NCBI RefSeq assembly: GCF_001482285.1
Contig: NZ_LOEP01000027.1
Span: forward strand, 186,001-250,000
Direction: 5' to 3'
DNA from: Haloferax sp. Q22
Lineage (GTDB): Archaea > Halobacteriota > Halobacteria > Halobacteriales > Haloferacaceae
Length of the DNA: 64,000 nucleotides
Shown here: positions 1 to 8,989 of the stretch, in pieces
Layout: every line of letters begins with the position of its first letter
How positions within the stretch are numbered: position 1 is the first letter of the stretch
Notes under the pieces: model-generated
Databases searched by the model: none
What the model was told of the DNA's origin: nothing
What the model saw: only the letters and a program-made list of their open reading frames with translations
Program-made: the position numbers and the translations under genes

Positions 1-642
1 GCCGTCAGCGAGGCGGAGCGCCGCGCCGCCGACTGGGCCGAGACGCGCCCCGAGTGGGGACTGGCCGGCAACGCCGGCTTCGTCATCGGCCCTCGCGAAC
101 TGACGAGCGACCTCGACCTCGATGGCCGCGCGTTCCTCCACTCGTATAACCACTCGACGGACCCCGACGGCGACGCGCTCGAAGCGATTCTGACGGGTCC
201 GATGGTCGTCACCCAGTGGATAAACGCGCAGTACTACTTCTCGACGGTCGACAACGCCGTCTACGGGAGCGGGTCGAAGGTGACCCAGAACCCCGTCGGT
301 AACGTCGGCGTCTATCAGGGCAACGGCGGCGACCTGATGACCGGACTCCCGCTCCAGTCGCTGATGGCCGCCGACGACAGGCCGTACCACCAGCCGCTCC
401 GCCTCTCGACGGTCATCCACGCGCCGGTCGACCGCGTCACCGACGTGCTGGCCGACCACGCGGAGCTGACCGAACTGCTCGACAACGACTGGCTCTCGCT
501 GACGGTCGTCGACCCGACGCAGGACCACCGCGCCTTCCACTACGAGGAGGAACTGACGTGGACGCCGGCGTTCGAGCAGATAGCGGCCGAAGCCGAATCG
601 CGCCCGGAAGCACCGACCGCGACCGCCGTCGCGGACGACTAA
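1..642 (+). CDS. dabA: DabA-type inorganic carbon transporter subunit (DUF2309), C-terminal part
   Basis: The reading frame is open from the first base, so this is the last 213 codons of a gene that begins outside the window. The end of the protein has the look of the DUF2309/DabA family: a segment with [12 protein letters not shown], then [20 protein letters not shown], then a glycine-rich stretch containing [17 protein letters not shown]. DabA is a zinc-dependent, beta-carbonic-anhydrase-like protein that works with the membrane protein DabB to accumulate inorganic carbon. The catalytic residues lie upstream and cannot be checked, and DabB is not in view. The stop codon overlaps that of the convergent lipoprotein gene by 3 bases. 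Confidence 0.8.
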   Translation, partial: AVSEAERRAADWAETRPEWGLAGNAGFVIGPRELTSDLDLDGRAFLHSYNHSTDPDGDALEAILTGPMVVTQWINAQYYFSTVDNAVYGSGSKVTQNPVGNVGVYQGNGGDLMTGLPLQSLMAADDRPYHQPLRLSTVIHAPVDRVTDVLADHAELTELLDNDWLSLTVVDPTQDHRAFHYEEELTWTPAFEQIAAEAESRPEAPTATAVADD

Positions 643-1178
643 TCGTCGGCCCCCGGTAGCTCGCGTCTCGGGTCGGCAGTATTCGTATTCGACAGCAGTT
701 CTCCAGCGTCCGGCTCTCGAAACTCACGAGTCGCGGCCGCGGTCGCCGTCGTCGGACAGCGTTCGCTCGGGTTGCTAGTGTGCCAAATCGTCAACCGTGG
801 CGCGTCTCGCGGGCCGGTATTCACATCGCCAATCTGCAGCCCGATGCTCTCGCTGTCGTACTCGTCGATGTCGATAGCGCGCCACTCCGTTCGCTCGTCG
901 AGGCGGGCTCTCACGACGTATTCACCGGCCTCGGTTCCCCACGCACACGGGATAACCGCACCCCCGGGTCCGATATCGTCTCCAGCCGTCGCGCTGTGGT
1001 CCGCCCAGTAGATTGGTTCACCGTTCCGTTCTATCAGAACGTGGACCGTGTGCGGGCGATACCCGTGGTTGACGACGGATATCTGGCCGAGCGTCGGAGC
1101 TGTGTCCGGGCTATCGGACGACAGACAACCGCCGACGAGTGCCGTTCCGAGTAGAGAGACGAAGTGGCGACGACGCAT
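639..1178 (-). CDS. Putative Tat-exported lipoprotein, function unknown
   Basis: This encodes 179 residues. The start at 1178 is chosen because the N-terminus then reads [18 protein letters not shown], an arginine-rich, Tat-like signal followed by a lipobox with Cys18 as the lipid anchor. A longer frame exists upstream but has no signal-like sequence. The mature part is a compact domain of about 110 residues with alternating beta-type stretches ([20 protein letters not shown]), suggesting an immunoglobulin-like fold on the outer membrane face, followed by a low-complexity tail. I recognise no enzymatic motif. A possible TATA element (ctactt on the minus strand) lies about 30 bases upstream of the start. 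The gene converges on the DabA-type gene. Confidence 0.6.
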   Translation of the reverse strand: MRRRHFVSLLGTALVGGCLSSDSPDTAPTLGQISVVNHGYRPHTVHVLIERNGEPIYWADHSATAGDDIGPGGAVIPCAWGTEAGEYVVRARLDERTEWRAIDIDEYDSESIGLQIGDVNTGPRDAPRLTIWHTSNPSERCPTTATAAATREFREPDAGELLSNTNTADPRRELPGADD

Positions 1179-1494
1179 GCCGATTACCCACCGTTTCCGC
1201 ACAAGTAGCTTTGGCCGTTGTGGACACGTGGTTCGGGGGAGACGGTGCGGTCTGCCTCGTCGTCGCGACTGTGAGAGGCGCAGTCGCACGTCACCCACAT
1301 TCTGTATCGCAGTATTTGATTTATCTCCGCAGTCACCGCCTCAGTCGATATCGCGCCCGGACGGCAGATTTCGCCATCTGGTTGCGGGTTCGTGGTGTTT
1401 TCTTCCACAGCAGAGGGCCAATTCATGCAAGATAGTGAACACACCGAGCGAACAGATACCAAAGCATTACTTATCGCAGTTCGCAGGGGCCTGT
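1179..1494. other. Divergent intergenic region, no gene seen
   Basis: This stretch of 316 bases separates the divergent lipoprotein gene and gcvT. Frames that cross it are arginine-rich, lack haloarchaeal protein composition and start in shadow frames, so I see no gene. The right end carries the gcvT promoter described separately. No inverted repeat or riboswitch-like fold stood out by eye. Confidence 0.5.
1466..1474 (+). promoter_or_regulatory. TATA-type promoter element of the gcv operon
   Basis: The AT-rich word attacttat is centred 25 bases before the gcvT start codon at 1495. That is the spacing expected if transcription starts at or next to the ATG, giving a leaderless mRNA. No purine-rich ribosome-binding site lies just before the ATG, which fits. 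Confidence 0.5.
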
Positions 1495-2586
1495 ATGGGC
1501 CTTCGCAAGCCGCCGTTGTACGACGTCCACGCGGACGCCGGGGCGACGTTCACCGAGTTCGGCGGATGGGACATGCCTGTGGAGTACGACTCCATCAAGG
1601 CCGAACACGCGGCCGTCCGAGAATCGGTCGGCATCTTCGACGTTTCGCACATGAGCGAACTCGAGGTGTCCGGCCCGGACGCGACCGCGCTGATGCAGCG
1701 CCTGACGACGAACGACGTGACGGCCCTCGAACCGGGTGACTCGCAGTACTCGGCCATCGTGAACGACGAGGGCGTCATCATCGACGACACCGTCGTCTAC
1801 CGACTCCCCGACCGCGACGAGCGGGTCTATCTCTTCATCCCGAACGCCGGCCACGACGAGGAGATGTACGACCGCTGGACCTCGTTCCGCGACGACTGGG
1901 ACCTCGACGCGACCGTCGAGGACGTGACCGAGGACTGGGCGATGTTCGCGGTACAGGGCCCCGACGCCCTCGATTCTGTCACCGACGCCGCGCCCGACGC
2001 GGCCCTCGGCGACCTCTCGAAGTTCCAAGCGACGTTCGCCGACGTGGTGGGCGTCGAGTGCTGGGTGGCCCGGACGGGCTACACCGGCGAGGACGGCTTC
2101 GAGGTCCTCTGTCCGTGGGACGACGCCGAGACCGTCTGGTCGGCGCTCGACGCGACTCCCTGCGGGCTCGGCTCCCGCGACACGCTCCGACTGGAGATGG
2201 GCTACCTGCTCTCGGGACAGGACTTCGACCCCGAGACGGAGCCCCGGACCCCCTACGAGGCCGGCATCGGCTTCGTCGTCAAACTCGACACCGAGTTCGT
2301 GGGCCGCGACGCCCTCGAACGACAGCACGAGGCCGGCGTCGACGAGACCTTCGTCGGCTTCGCACTCCTCGACCGCGGCGTTCCCCGACACGGCTACGAC
2401 ATCGCCACCCCGGACGGCGAGGTCATCGGCGTCGTGACGAGCGGGACGATGAGCCCGACGCTGTCGGAGCCCATCGGTCTCGGCTACGTCCCCGTCGAGT
2501 ACGCCGACGACGAGACCGAAATCTCGATTCTCGTCCGCGGCCGCGAGAAGCGCGCAGTAATCGTGACACCTCCCTTCATCAACTGA
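1495..2586 (+). CDS. gcvT: Aminomethyltransferase, glycine cleavage T protein
   Basis: This encodes 363 residues, the usual T-protein length. It transfers the aminomethyl group from lipoylated H protein to tetrahydrofolate, releasing ammonia and 5,10-methylene-tetrahydrofolate in the cytoplasm. The start ATG at 1495 gives [20 protein letters not shown], and the next region, [10 protein letters not shown] and [13 protein letters not shown], is the classic N-terminal signature of the family. [13 protein letters not shown] and the C-terminal [20 protein letters not shown] also fit GcvT. The in-frame extension upstream is Arg/Ser-rich and not family-like, so it is left out. It is the first gene of a four-gene operon, with 2 bases between its stop and gcvH. 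Confidence 0.95.
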   Translation: MGLRKPPLYDVHADAGATFTEFGGWDMPVEYDSIKAEHAAVRESVGIFDVSHMSELEVSGPDATALMQRLTTNDVTALEPGDSQYSAIVNDEGVIIDDTVVYRLPDRDERVYLFIPNAGHDEEMYDRWTSFRDDWDLDATVEDVTEDWAMFAVQGPDALDSVTDAAPDAALGDLSKFQATFADVVGVECWVARTGYTGEDGFEVLCPWDDAETVWSALDATPCGLGSRDTLRLEMGYLLSGQDFDPETEPRTPYEAGIGFVVKLDTEFVGRDALERQHEAGVDETFVGFALLDRGVPRHGYDIATPDGEVIGVVTSGTMSPTLSEPIGLGYVPVEYADDETEISILVRGREKRAVIVTPPFIN

Positions 2587-2588
2587 CA

Positions 2589-2969
2589 ATGTTCGAAATC
2601 CCTGACGACCGGAAGTACCTGGAATCGCACGAATGGACCACCACCGAGGGCGACGCCGTCCGTATCGGCATCTCCGACTTCGCACAGGACGAACTGGGCG
2701 ACGTCGTCTTCGTCGAACTCCCCGCCGAGGGCGACGAACTCGCCGCCGGCGAGGAGTTCGGCGTGGTCGAGAGCATCAAGGCCGTCTCGGACCTCTACGC
2801 CCCCATCTCGGGCACGGTCACGGCCGTCAACGAGGAGCTGTTCGACGCCCCGGAACTCCTCAACGACGACCCCTACGGCGACGGCTGGATGCTCGAACTC
2901 GAACCGGCCGACGAAAGCGAGTTCGACGACCTCCTCTCCCCCGAGGAGTACCGCGAGCAGACGGAGTGA
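2589..2969 (+). CDS. gcvH: Glycine cleavage system H protein
   Basis: This encodes 126 residues, normal for the lipoyl carrier that shuttles the aminomethyl group between P and T proteins. The hybrid lipoyl-domain core is visible: [21 protein letters not shown] near the N-terminus and the lipoylation motif [18 protein letters not shown], where Lys64 is the expected lipoyl site. [13 protein letters not shown] closes the domain. It lies 2 bases after the gcvT stop and 1 base before gcvPA, so it is certainly cotranscribed with them. No lipoate ligase or lipoyl synthase is in the window. Confidence 0.96.
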   Translation: MFEIPDDRKYLESHEWTTTEGDAVRIGISDFAQDELGDVVFVELPAEGDELAAGEEFGVVESIKAVSDLYAPISGTVTAVNEELFDAPELLNDDPYGDGWMLELEPADESEFDDLLSPEEYREQTE

Positions 2970-2970
2970 G

Positions 2971-4314
2971 ATGACGGCTGGAAACGGACGGCGGGCCGGA
3001 AGCCCGTACGCCCCACACACCGACGCCGACGAGGAAGCGATGCTGGACGCCGTCGGCGCCGACAGCGCCGAGGAGCTCTTCGACATCCCCGATGAGGTCC
3101 GTTTCGACGGCGAGTTCGGCGTCTCCGGTACCGACGAACAGGAGCTCAGGAACGTCATGGCCGACCTGTTTTCGCGCAACGAGGAGCTGACGGAGTTCCT
3201 CGGCCGCGGCCACCACGCCCACTACGTGCCGGCGTTGGTCGACGACCTCTCGCGACGCTCGGAGTTCCTCACCTCGTACACGCAGTACCAGCCCGAAATC
3301 GCACAGGGCTTCCTGCAGGTGCTGTTCGAGTACCAGTCGATGCTGGTCGAACTGACCGGGCTCCCGGTTGCCAACTGCTCGATGTACGACGCCGCGACGG
3401 CGCTCGCCGAGGCCGCGCTCCTCGCGAACCGCCTCCGCCGCGGCGCGAGCGGCCACCGCGTGCTCGTCCCCGAGCACCTCCACGAGGGTCGCCTTGGCGT
3501 CCTCGAGAACTACCTCGACGGCGCAGAGATGGAGATAGGCGAGTACCCGATGGACGACGGCGCGGTCGATGTCGAGGTCCTCGCGGACCTCGTCGACGAC
3601 GAGACCGTGATGGTCTACGCCGAGACCCCGACGGTCCGCGGCGTCATCGAGGAGCGACTCGCCGATATCGGCGACCTCGCACACGACAACGACGCGCTGT
3701 TCTGTCTCGGAAGCGACCTCGTGGCGCTCGCGCTCCTCGAAGAGCCCGCGAGCGTCGGTGCCGACGTGGTCGTCGGCGAAGCCGGCGCGCTCGGCCTCGG
3801 CACGGCCTACGGCATGGGCCTCGGCATCTTCGCCACCCGCGAGGAGTACCTCCGGCAGGTCCCCGGCCGCCTCGTCGGCGTCTCCGAGGACAGCGCGGAC
3901 ATGCGGGCGTTCACGCTGACGCTCCAGACCCGCGAACAGCACATCCGCAAGGAGCGCGCGACCTCGAACATCTGTACGAATCAGGCGTGGGTCGCGCTCC
4001 GCACCGCCATGCACATGGCGTGGCTCGGCCCCGACCGCCTCGTCGGCCTCGCCGAGCGGGCGGTCACCGACGCGCGCGACCTCGCCGCCCGGCTGGACGA
4101 GCTTTCGGGCGTCAAAGCGCCGCTCTACGACCGCCACCACTTCCGCGAGTTCGTCGTCCGGACGGACCAGCCCGCACCCGCCATCACGAACGACCTCGCG
4201 GGCCGCGGCTTCGCGGTCCACGCCCTCGACGACCACCACCTGCAGGTCTGTATCACCGACGCGAACGCCGACGCCGCGGACGGACTGGTCGCGGCCTTCG
4301 AGGAGGTCATCTGA
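2971..4314 (+). CDS. gcvPA: Glycine dehydrogenase (decarboxylating) subunit 1
   Basis: This encodes 447 residues, the normal size of the N-terminal half of P protein in organisms with a split enzyme. Together with subunit 2 it decarboxylates glycine using PLP and loads the aminomethyl group on GcvH. Visible family features are [20 protein letters not shown] at the start, [13 protein letters not shown], the [15 protein letters not shown] segment and [18 protein letters not shown] near residue 330. This subunit does not carry the PLP lysine. Its TGA stop overlaps the ATG of gcvPB (TGATG), indicating translational coupling of the two subunits. Confidence 0.95.
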   Translation: MTAGNGRRAGSPYAPHTDADEEAMLDAVGADSAEELFDIPDEVRFDGEFGVSGTDEQELRNVMADLFSRNEELTEFLGRGHHAHYVPALVDDLSRRSEFLTSYTQYQPEIAQGFLQVLFEYQSMLVELTGLPVANCSMYDAATALAEAALLANRLRRGASGHRVLVPEHLHEGRLGVLENYLDGAEMEIGEYPMDDGAVDVEVLADLVDDETVMVYAETPTVRGVIEERLADIGDLAHDNDALFCLGSDLVALALLEEPASVGADVVVGEAGALGLGTAYGMGLGIFATREEYLRQVPGRLVGVSEDSADMRAFTLTLQTREQHIRKERATSNICTNQAWVALRTAMHMAWLGPDRLVGLAERAVTDARDLAARLDELSGVKAPLYDRHHFREFVVRTDQPAPAITNDLAGRGFAVHALDDHHLQVCITDANADAADGLVAAFEEVI

Positions 4315-5735
4315 TGAACTTCGACCAAGCCCGATTCAGCCGCGACGACGAGTACGAACCGCTCCTGTCCGAAAAGGACAGCACCACCGTCGAGGTCGAT
4401 TCCGAGGGTGTCCTCCCCGATGACCTGACCCGCGACGAACTGACGCTCCCGGCGCTGTCGGAGCCCCAACTGGCGCGCCACTACACGCGCCTGTCGCAGA
4501 TGAACTACAGCGTCGAACTCGGACCGTACCCGCTGGGGTCGTGTACGATGAAGTACAACCCCTCGTTCACGGAGGACGTGGCGGCGGACCCCAACGCCGG
4601 GGTTCACCCCGACCGCTCCGACCGGACGATTCAAGGGACGCTCGGCCTCCTGCACGGCCTGCAGGAGTACCTCGCGGACATCGGCGGCATGGACGCCGTG
4701 ACGCTCCAACCCCCGGCGGGTGCCGCGGGCGAGTTCACGGGTATCCTCGTCGCCAAGGCGTACCATGAGTCGCGCGGCGACGACCGCTCGGAGATTATCA
4801 TCCCCTCGTCGGCCCACGGGACGAACTTCGCGTCGGCTGCGATGGCCGGCTACGACGTGGTCGAACTCCCATCCGACGACGACGGCCGCGTAGACATGGA
4901 GGCGCTCGACGCCGCCATCTCCGAGGAAACGGCCGCGCTCATGCTCACGAACCCCAACACGCTGGGGCTGTTCGAGCGCGACATCGTCGACATCGCCGAG
5001 ATGGTCCACGACGCGGGCGGCCTGCTGTACTACGACGGCGCGAACCTCAACGCGCTGCTCGGTCGCGCCCGCCCCGGCGACATGGGCTTCGACATCATGC
5101 ACTACAACGTCCACAAGACGTTCGCCACGCCCCACGGCGGCGGCGGCCCCGGTGCCGGCCCGGTCGGCGTGGTCGAGGAACTCGCGGAGTTCCTCCCGAG
5201 TCCGATGGTCCGCGAGACGGCCGCGGGCTACGAGCAGTACGAACCCGAGTCGTCTATCGGCAAGGTCCACGGCTTCGCCGGCAACTGGCTCGTCCTCGTG
5301 AAGGCGTACGCCTACATCGCCCGCCTCGGCGACGCGGGCCTCGCGGACGCCAGCGCCAAGGCCGTCCTCAACGCCAACTACCTCGCCTCGCAGATCGACC
5401 TCGAAGTGCCCTACGGGCCGTTCCACCACGAGTTCGCGGCGACCTCGGGCGACCGCGACGCCGCCGACGTGGCGAAGCGCATGCTCGACTACGGCGTCCA
5501 CCCGCCGACGACGAAGTGGCCCGAACTCGTCTCGCAGGCGATGCTCACGGAGCCGACGGAAGTCGAGGATAAAGCGTCGCTCGACGACCTCGCACACGCC
5601 TTCAACGCGGCGTACGCCGACTCCGACGAGGCGCTCGAAACCGCGCCCACGAAGACCAGCGCCCGCCGCATCGACCAGGTGTCCGCCGCGCGGAACCCGC
5701 GGCTCTCGTGGCAGGCGCTCGGCGACGACGAATAA
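4314..5735 (+). CDS. gcvPB: Glycine dehydrogenase (decarboxylating) subunit 2
   Basis: This encodes 473 residues from the ATG that overlaps the gcvPA stop. It is the PLP-bearing half of split P protein. The cofactor lysine is Lys268 in YNVHKTFATPHGGGGPGAGP, and the upstream LGSCTMKYNP and SSAHGTNFASAAMAGY motifs are also typical. It completes the operon gcvT-gcvH-gcvPA-gcvPB, so the cell can convert glycine to CO2, ammonia and methylene-tetrahydrofolate, given lipoamide dehydrogenase from elsewhere. A longer in-frame start exists within gcvPA but yields an arginine-rich sequence unlike the family. Confidence 0.95.
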   Translation: MNFDQARFSRDDEYEPLLSEKDSTTVEVDSEGVLPDDLTRDELTLPALSEPQLARHYTRLSQMNYSVELGPYPLGSCTMKYNPSFTEDVAADPNAGVHPDRSDRTIQGTLGLLHGLQEYLADIGGMDAVTLQPPAGAAGEFTGILVAKAYHESRGDDRSEIIIPSSAHGTNFASAAMAGYDVVELPSDDDGRVDMEALDAAISEETAALMLTNPNTLGLFERDIVDIAEMVHDAGGLLYYDGANLNALLGRARPGDMGFDIMHYNVHKTFATPHGGGGPGAGPVGVVEELAEFLPSPMVRETAAGYEQYEPESSIGKVHGFAGNWLVLVKAYAYIARLGDAGLADASAKAVLNANYLASQIDLEVPYGPFHHEFAATSGDRDAADVAKRMLDYGVHPPTTKWPELVSQAMLTEPTEVEDKASLDDLAHAFNAAYADSDEALETAPTKTSARRIDQVSAARNPRLSWQALGDDE

Positions 5736-5755
5736 CGAGAAAACCCCTTTTCGCG
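5736..5755. terminator. Bidirectional hairpin between convergent genes
   Basis: CGAGAAAA, four C residues and TTTTCGCG form an almost perfect 8-base-pair stem with one mismatch. It fills the whole gap between gcvPB and the convergent zinc-ribbon gene, and the A and T runs in the stem would serve termination on both strands. Confidence 0.5.
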
Positions 5756-5756
5756 G

Positions 5757-5933
5757 TTACGCTTCGGCCTTCACGTACGTCTCGATGTCGTCCGTGATGT
5801 GGATGTAGCCGTAGTCGCACTCCGTGCAGTGCCACTTCGTCTTCTTTCCGAGGTGAATCTCCATGCTGGCGGCGAGGTAGAACGTGTCGTTGCCGCAGGC
5901 CGGGCATTCGCGCTGGATTTCGAGGTCGCTCAT
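5757..5933 (-). CDS. Small zinc-ribbon protein, 58 residues
   Basis: The protein has two CxxC pairs, CPAC at residues 10-13 and CTEC at residues 36-39, which would bind one zinc ion as a treble-clef or ribbon fold. Between them lies FYLAASMEIHLGKKTKWH. The start at 5933 gives MSDLEIQRECPACGND, a typical leading strand before the first knuckle; the open frame upstream is compositionally unlike protein. Haloarchaea encode many such small zinc-finger proteins of mostly unknown role. It converges with the gcv operon and shares a hairpin terminator with it. Its function cannot be told from the sequence. Confidence 0.75.
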   Translation of the reverse strand: MSDLEIQRECPACGNDTFYLAASMEIHLGKKTKWHCTECDYGYIHITDDIETYVKAEA

Positions 5934-6195
5934 GGGGTCGAATCCGTGGTAGTCGTTGTTGAAGATATTGGTTCGCGGACGCTGTGCCGGGGGCGATAAA
6001 CTGAATAGCGCGATATGAAATCTGCTTCCGCCGTCAAAACTCGTCAGTCCGCGAGCGTCGGCCGCGTTCCTTGTCGTCCCACGTCGTCCCTCGCCGTTTG
6101 CCACGCCAGCCCCGAGTCGAGCGTCGAAACCGCGGCCGGTCTCCTCCGACGCGAATGTCAAACTGTTATCTTCTTGGCGACCACAGTCACCGACC

Positions 6196-6537
6196 GTGTC
6201 CTCCAAAATCACAGAGCGACCCCGCGTACTGCTGTTTTCCCTCCTCGCCGTCGTCTTAGGCGGCCTGACCGTCCGGGCCGCCGCTCGTGGCCACACCGAC
6301 GTGCAGGTGTTGCTCCTCGCCTCGCTGACGGGGTACGCGGTGACGGGGCTGTTGTTCCACCGGGTTCCGAACGTCGAGCGTCTTGCCGCGGTCCCGCTCG
6401 GCGTCGTCGGCGTCGCCGCCTACGCGGTCGGCACGCCGACGGACCTCCCGGTACTGTTGGTTCTTCTCGGTGTTGGGGGAGCGGTCGACCTCCTGTGGGA
6501 CCCGACCGGGAACGTCCAAGGGAGCCAGTCGGACTGA
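6196..6537 (+). CDS. Small membrane protein, about four transmembrane segments
   Basis: This encodes 113 residues from a GTG start. It has hydrophobic spans at about residues 11-28 (LLFSLLAVVLGGLTVRAA), 37-54, 64-80 and 84-96, separated by short polar turns, and a polar tail. The family is not recognised. It lies 49 bases upstream of the ABC transporter ATPase, on the same strand, so it may be cotranscribed with the exporter and could be an accessory membrane component, but that is inference from position only. The GTG start is the earliest in frame that leaves a hydrophobic first helix with a short basic N-terminus. Confidence 0.6.
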   Translation: MSSKITERPRVLLFSLLAVVLGGLTVRAAARGHTDVQVLLLASLTGYAVTGLLFHRVPNVERLAAVPLGVVGVAAYAVGTPTDLPVLLVLLGVGGAVDLLWDPTGNVQGSQSD

Positions 6538-6586
6538 GCGCGGGCGAGGAGACAGGTTGAATATCGTGACACCCGGTGGACATGAT

Positions 6587-7330
6587 GTGCCGCTAGCAAT
6601 CGAGACCGAGTCGCTCCGGAAGGAGTACGGCGACACCGTCGCAGTCACAGGGCTCTCTCTCCGAGTGGAGTCGGGGAGCGTCTACGGATTCCTCGGTCCG
6701 AACGGTGCGGGGAAGACGACGACGATGCGCATGCTCACGACGCTGACGGCGCCGACGAGCGGCAGCGCGCGCGTCGCCGGGGCGTCCATCGAAGACAGGG
6801 CGTCGGTGACGAGTCGAATCGGATTTCTGCCGGACGTTCCGCCGCTGTACGACGAACTCACCGCGCGCGAGCAGTTGCGGTACGCCGGCGGCATCCGTGA
6901 CCTGCCCGCCGAGACGATTCGCGAACGGGTTTCGGCACTTCTCGACCGGTTCGACCTGTCCGACGACGCCGACCGCCGCCTCGGAGAGTACTCCCGCGGG
7001 ATGCGAAAGCGCGTCGGGCTCATTCAGATACTCTTGCACGACCCCGAGGTTGTGTTTCTCGACGAGCCGACGTCCGGACTGGACCCGCGGTCGGCGCGGA
7101 CGATGCGCCGCGTCATCGAAGACCTGGCCGACGACGAGACCACCGTGTTCCTCTCATCGCACCTGCTCACCGTCGTCGAGGCGCTCGCGGACCGCGTCGG
7201 CGTCATTCAGGACGGGCGGCTCGTCACCGAGGGGCCGCTAGACGCGGTGAAACGCAAAGCGCAGCGGGACGGGGAGTCGGAAGGGCTCGAAGCCGCCTTC
7301 CTAGAGATGACCGAGGGCCGGAGCGAGTGA
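6587..7330 (+). CDS. ABC transporter ATP-binding protein (exporter type)
   Basis: This encodes 247 residues. It has the nucleotide-binding domain of the ABC-2/CcmA type: Walker A GPNGAGKTT at about residues 37-45, signature YSRGMRKRV, Walker B VVFLDEPTSGLD and the H-loop in LSSHLLTVVE. The GTG at 6587 is the start that gives the normal short strand before SLRKEYGDTVAVTGLSLRV. The longer frame upstream overlaps the preceding gene and is not protein-like. It lies 3 bases before the permease gene, so the two form an export system. The substrate is unknown. Confidence 0.85.
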   Translation: MPLAIETESLRKEYGDTVAVTGLSLRVESGSVYGFLGPNGAGKTTTMRMLTTLTAPTSGSARVAGASIEDRASVTSRIGFLPDVPPLYDELTAREQLRYAGGIRDLPAETIRERVSALLDRFDLSDDADRRLGEYSRGMRKRVGLIQILLHDPEVVFLDEPTSGLDPRSARTMRRVIEDLADDETTVFLSSHLLTVVEALADRVGVIQDGRLVTEGPLDAVKRKAQRDGESEGLEAAFLEMTEGRSE

Positions 7331-7333
7331 CCG

Positions 7334-8938
7334 ATGGAGACGATGGCTCGACAGGTCGGACACGTCGTTCGTGTCCGCGCCCTCCGCGGGGTCAGACGAG
7401 CGCGCGACCGCCCGATGGTGTCTGTGCTCTCTCTCGCCGCCGTCTCGTTCGCACTCCTCGCGGTCGTCGGTCGACTCCCGATCTCCGGCTACGAGGCGGT
7501 CTGGAGCGACCCGGGTGCCTACGCCGCCGGCGTCGCCGTTGCGGATGGGAAAGGGGTTGACGCGCTCGGCACCGCGCGCGGGCTGTCGGGACTGTTGGCA
7601 GTCGCGACCTGTTACGGTGTGCTCGTGAGAACGGCCCAACGAGAGGACGACGAACGGACGGACCACCGGCGCCTCGCGCTCTCCCCGACGGCGTTTTTCA
7701 CCGCGGAGCTCCTCGACCAGCTCGCGTTCGCCGGCCGGCTCGTCGGTGTCGTGGGCGTCGCTGGTGGCGTCGCGTTCGCCGTCGGGGCGGCATCACCGAC
7801 GACGGCCGTGACTACGTTCGTCGCCGTCGCGGCGCTGGTCGCGACGGCCGTCGCGGTGACGTTCCCGGTCGCGCTGGGAGTCCGAGCGGTGTTCCGTCAC
7901 TATCCGCGAGTACGACGGCACCGGCTCCTCTTCGGCGCGCTCTTGGTCTCGGTTATGGGCTTCGCGTTCGTTCGAACCCGGTCGTCCTTCGCGCTCCTGA
8001 GCGGGCTCCCAGTCGGTTGGTACGCCGACCTCGCGCTTGTCGGCGCGGACGTCGGTGCCTCGGACGGCCGTGCCGTGGCCGCCCTCCTCGGGACGCCGGT
8101 CGCGTGGTGGCTCGGAATCACGACGGCCCGCCGGATAACTGACTACCAGCGGGCGGACGCTGGAACGGGAGGGGGAACGCGGGGCGACCCGGCAATCGTA
8201 ACCCGGTTGCGGGTCGCCGGCGGCCGCCTCGTCGCCCGCGTCGCCTCGCGGCCGACGGCCGCCGTCGCCCGCGTCGTGTGGCTCCGCCTGTGGCGCGAAC
8301 CGCGCGCACTACTGTTCAGCGGAATCGTCGTCGGAGCCACCGCGGGGGTGGGACTCGTGATCGTCGAGACGCTCCCGACCGCACTTCCGGCGGTCGTCGC
8401 GACGTACGTCGTGGTCGCGACGGGCGCGGGAGTGACGCTCGACCCGCTCGGCACCGAAGGCGCTGCGCTCCCGCTCACGCTCACGGCACCCCACGGGCGC
8501 GAACGAGTCGTGACGGGCTACGCGCTTTCGGCGGCCATTCCGGGGACCGCGCTGTCCGCGGTGGCCGGGCTCGGAACCGCGCTCTCGATTGGCGCTGCCC
8601 CGGCGGCCTGTGTCGGTGCGGCGCTCGTCGGTTCGATACTGGGTGCGACAGCGCCCGTCGTGTCGCTCGCGGCTGGGCTTCGGCTTTCGCCGACTGACGC
8701 GGCGACCGGTTCGCGAGGCGTCGGGATCCCCCCGCTCGGCGCGCTTTCGGCGTTCTCCGTGGTCGTCGCGCTCATCGGGATGCCGGCTATCGGCGCGACC
8801 GCCGCCATCGAGACCGGTTCGATGTCTCTCTCGACGGCCATGACGGTCGCCGTCGCCGCGACGGCACTCCTCGGACTCGGCGTGGGCTGGTACGCGTTCC
8901 GGGACGCGGTCGGGCGACTCGACCGGTACGAACCATGA
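7334..8938 (+). CDS. ABC transporter permease, multi-spanning membrane protein
   Basis: This encodes 534 residues rich in Ala, Val and Gly with roughly 10 to 12 predicted membrane helices, first near residues 29-43 (SVLSLAAVSFALLAVVG) and last near 505-520 (LLGLGVGWYAFRDAV). An arginine-rich N-terminus (RVRALRGVRRARDRP) would stay in the cytoplasm. Its length and the adjacent ATPase gene fit an ABC-2-type exporter permease. The family cannot be named more exactly by eye. It starts 3 bases after the ATPase stop and its own stop overlaps an ATG (ATGA) that opens a short frame, see findings. Confidence 0.75.
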   Translation: METMARQVGHVVRVRALRGVRRARDRPMVSVLSLAAVSFALLAVVGRLPISGYEAVWSDPGAYAAGVAVADGKGVDALGTARGLSGLLAVATCYGVLVRTAQREDDERTDHRRLALSPTAFFTAELLDQLAFAGRLVGVVGVAGGVAFAVGAASPTTAVTTFVAVAALVATAVAVTFPVALGVRAVFRHYPRVRRHRLLFGALLVSVMGFAFVRTRSSFALLSGLPVGWYADLALVGADVGASDGRAVAALLGTPVAWWLGITTARRITDYQRADAGTGGGTRGDPAIVTRLRVAGGRLVARVASRPTAAVARVVWLRLWREPRALLFSGIVVGATAGVGLVIVETLPTALPAVVATYVVVATGAGVTLDPLGTEGAALPLTLTAPHGRERVVTGYALSAAIPGTALSAVAGLGTALSIGAAPAACVGAALVGSILGATAPVVSLAAGLRLSPTDAATGSRGVGIPPLGALSAFSVVVALIGMPAIGATAAIETGSMSLSTAMTVAVAATALLGLGVGWYAFRDAVGRLDRYEP

Positions 8939-8989
8939 GCGACCTCGAAACCGCCGAGCTGACGGACAAGGCGAAAAGCGCGAGCGACG

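Noticed and set aside
202-642. A 146-codon gene starting at 202
   Set aside because: The frame is open from base 1 with family-like sequence before this Met, so the Met is internal to the DabA-type gene.
1179-1494. A glycine riboswitch before gcvT
   Set aside because: The promoter lies 25 bases from the ATG, leaving no leader RNA, and no tandem aptamer fold was seen.
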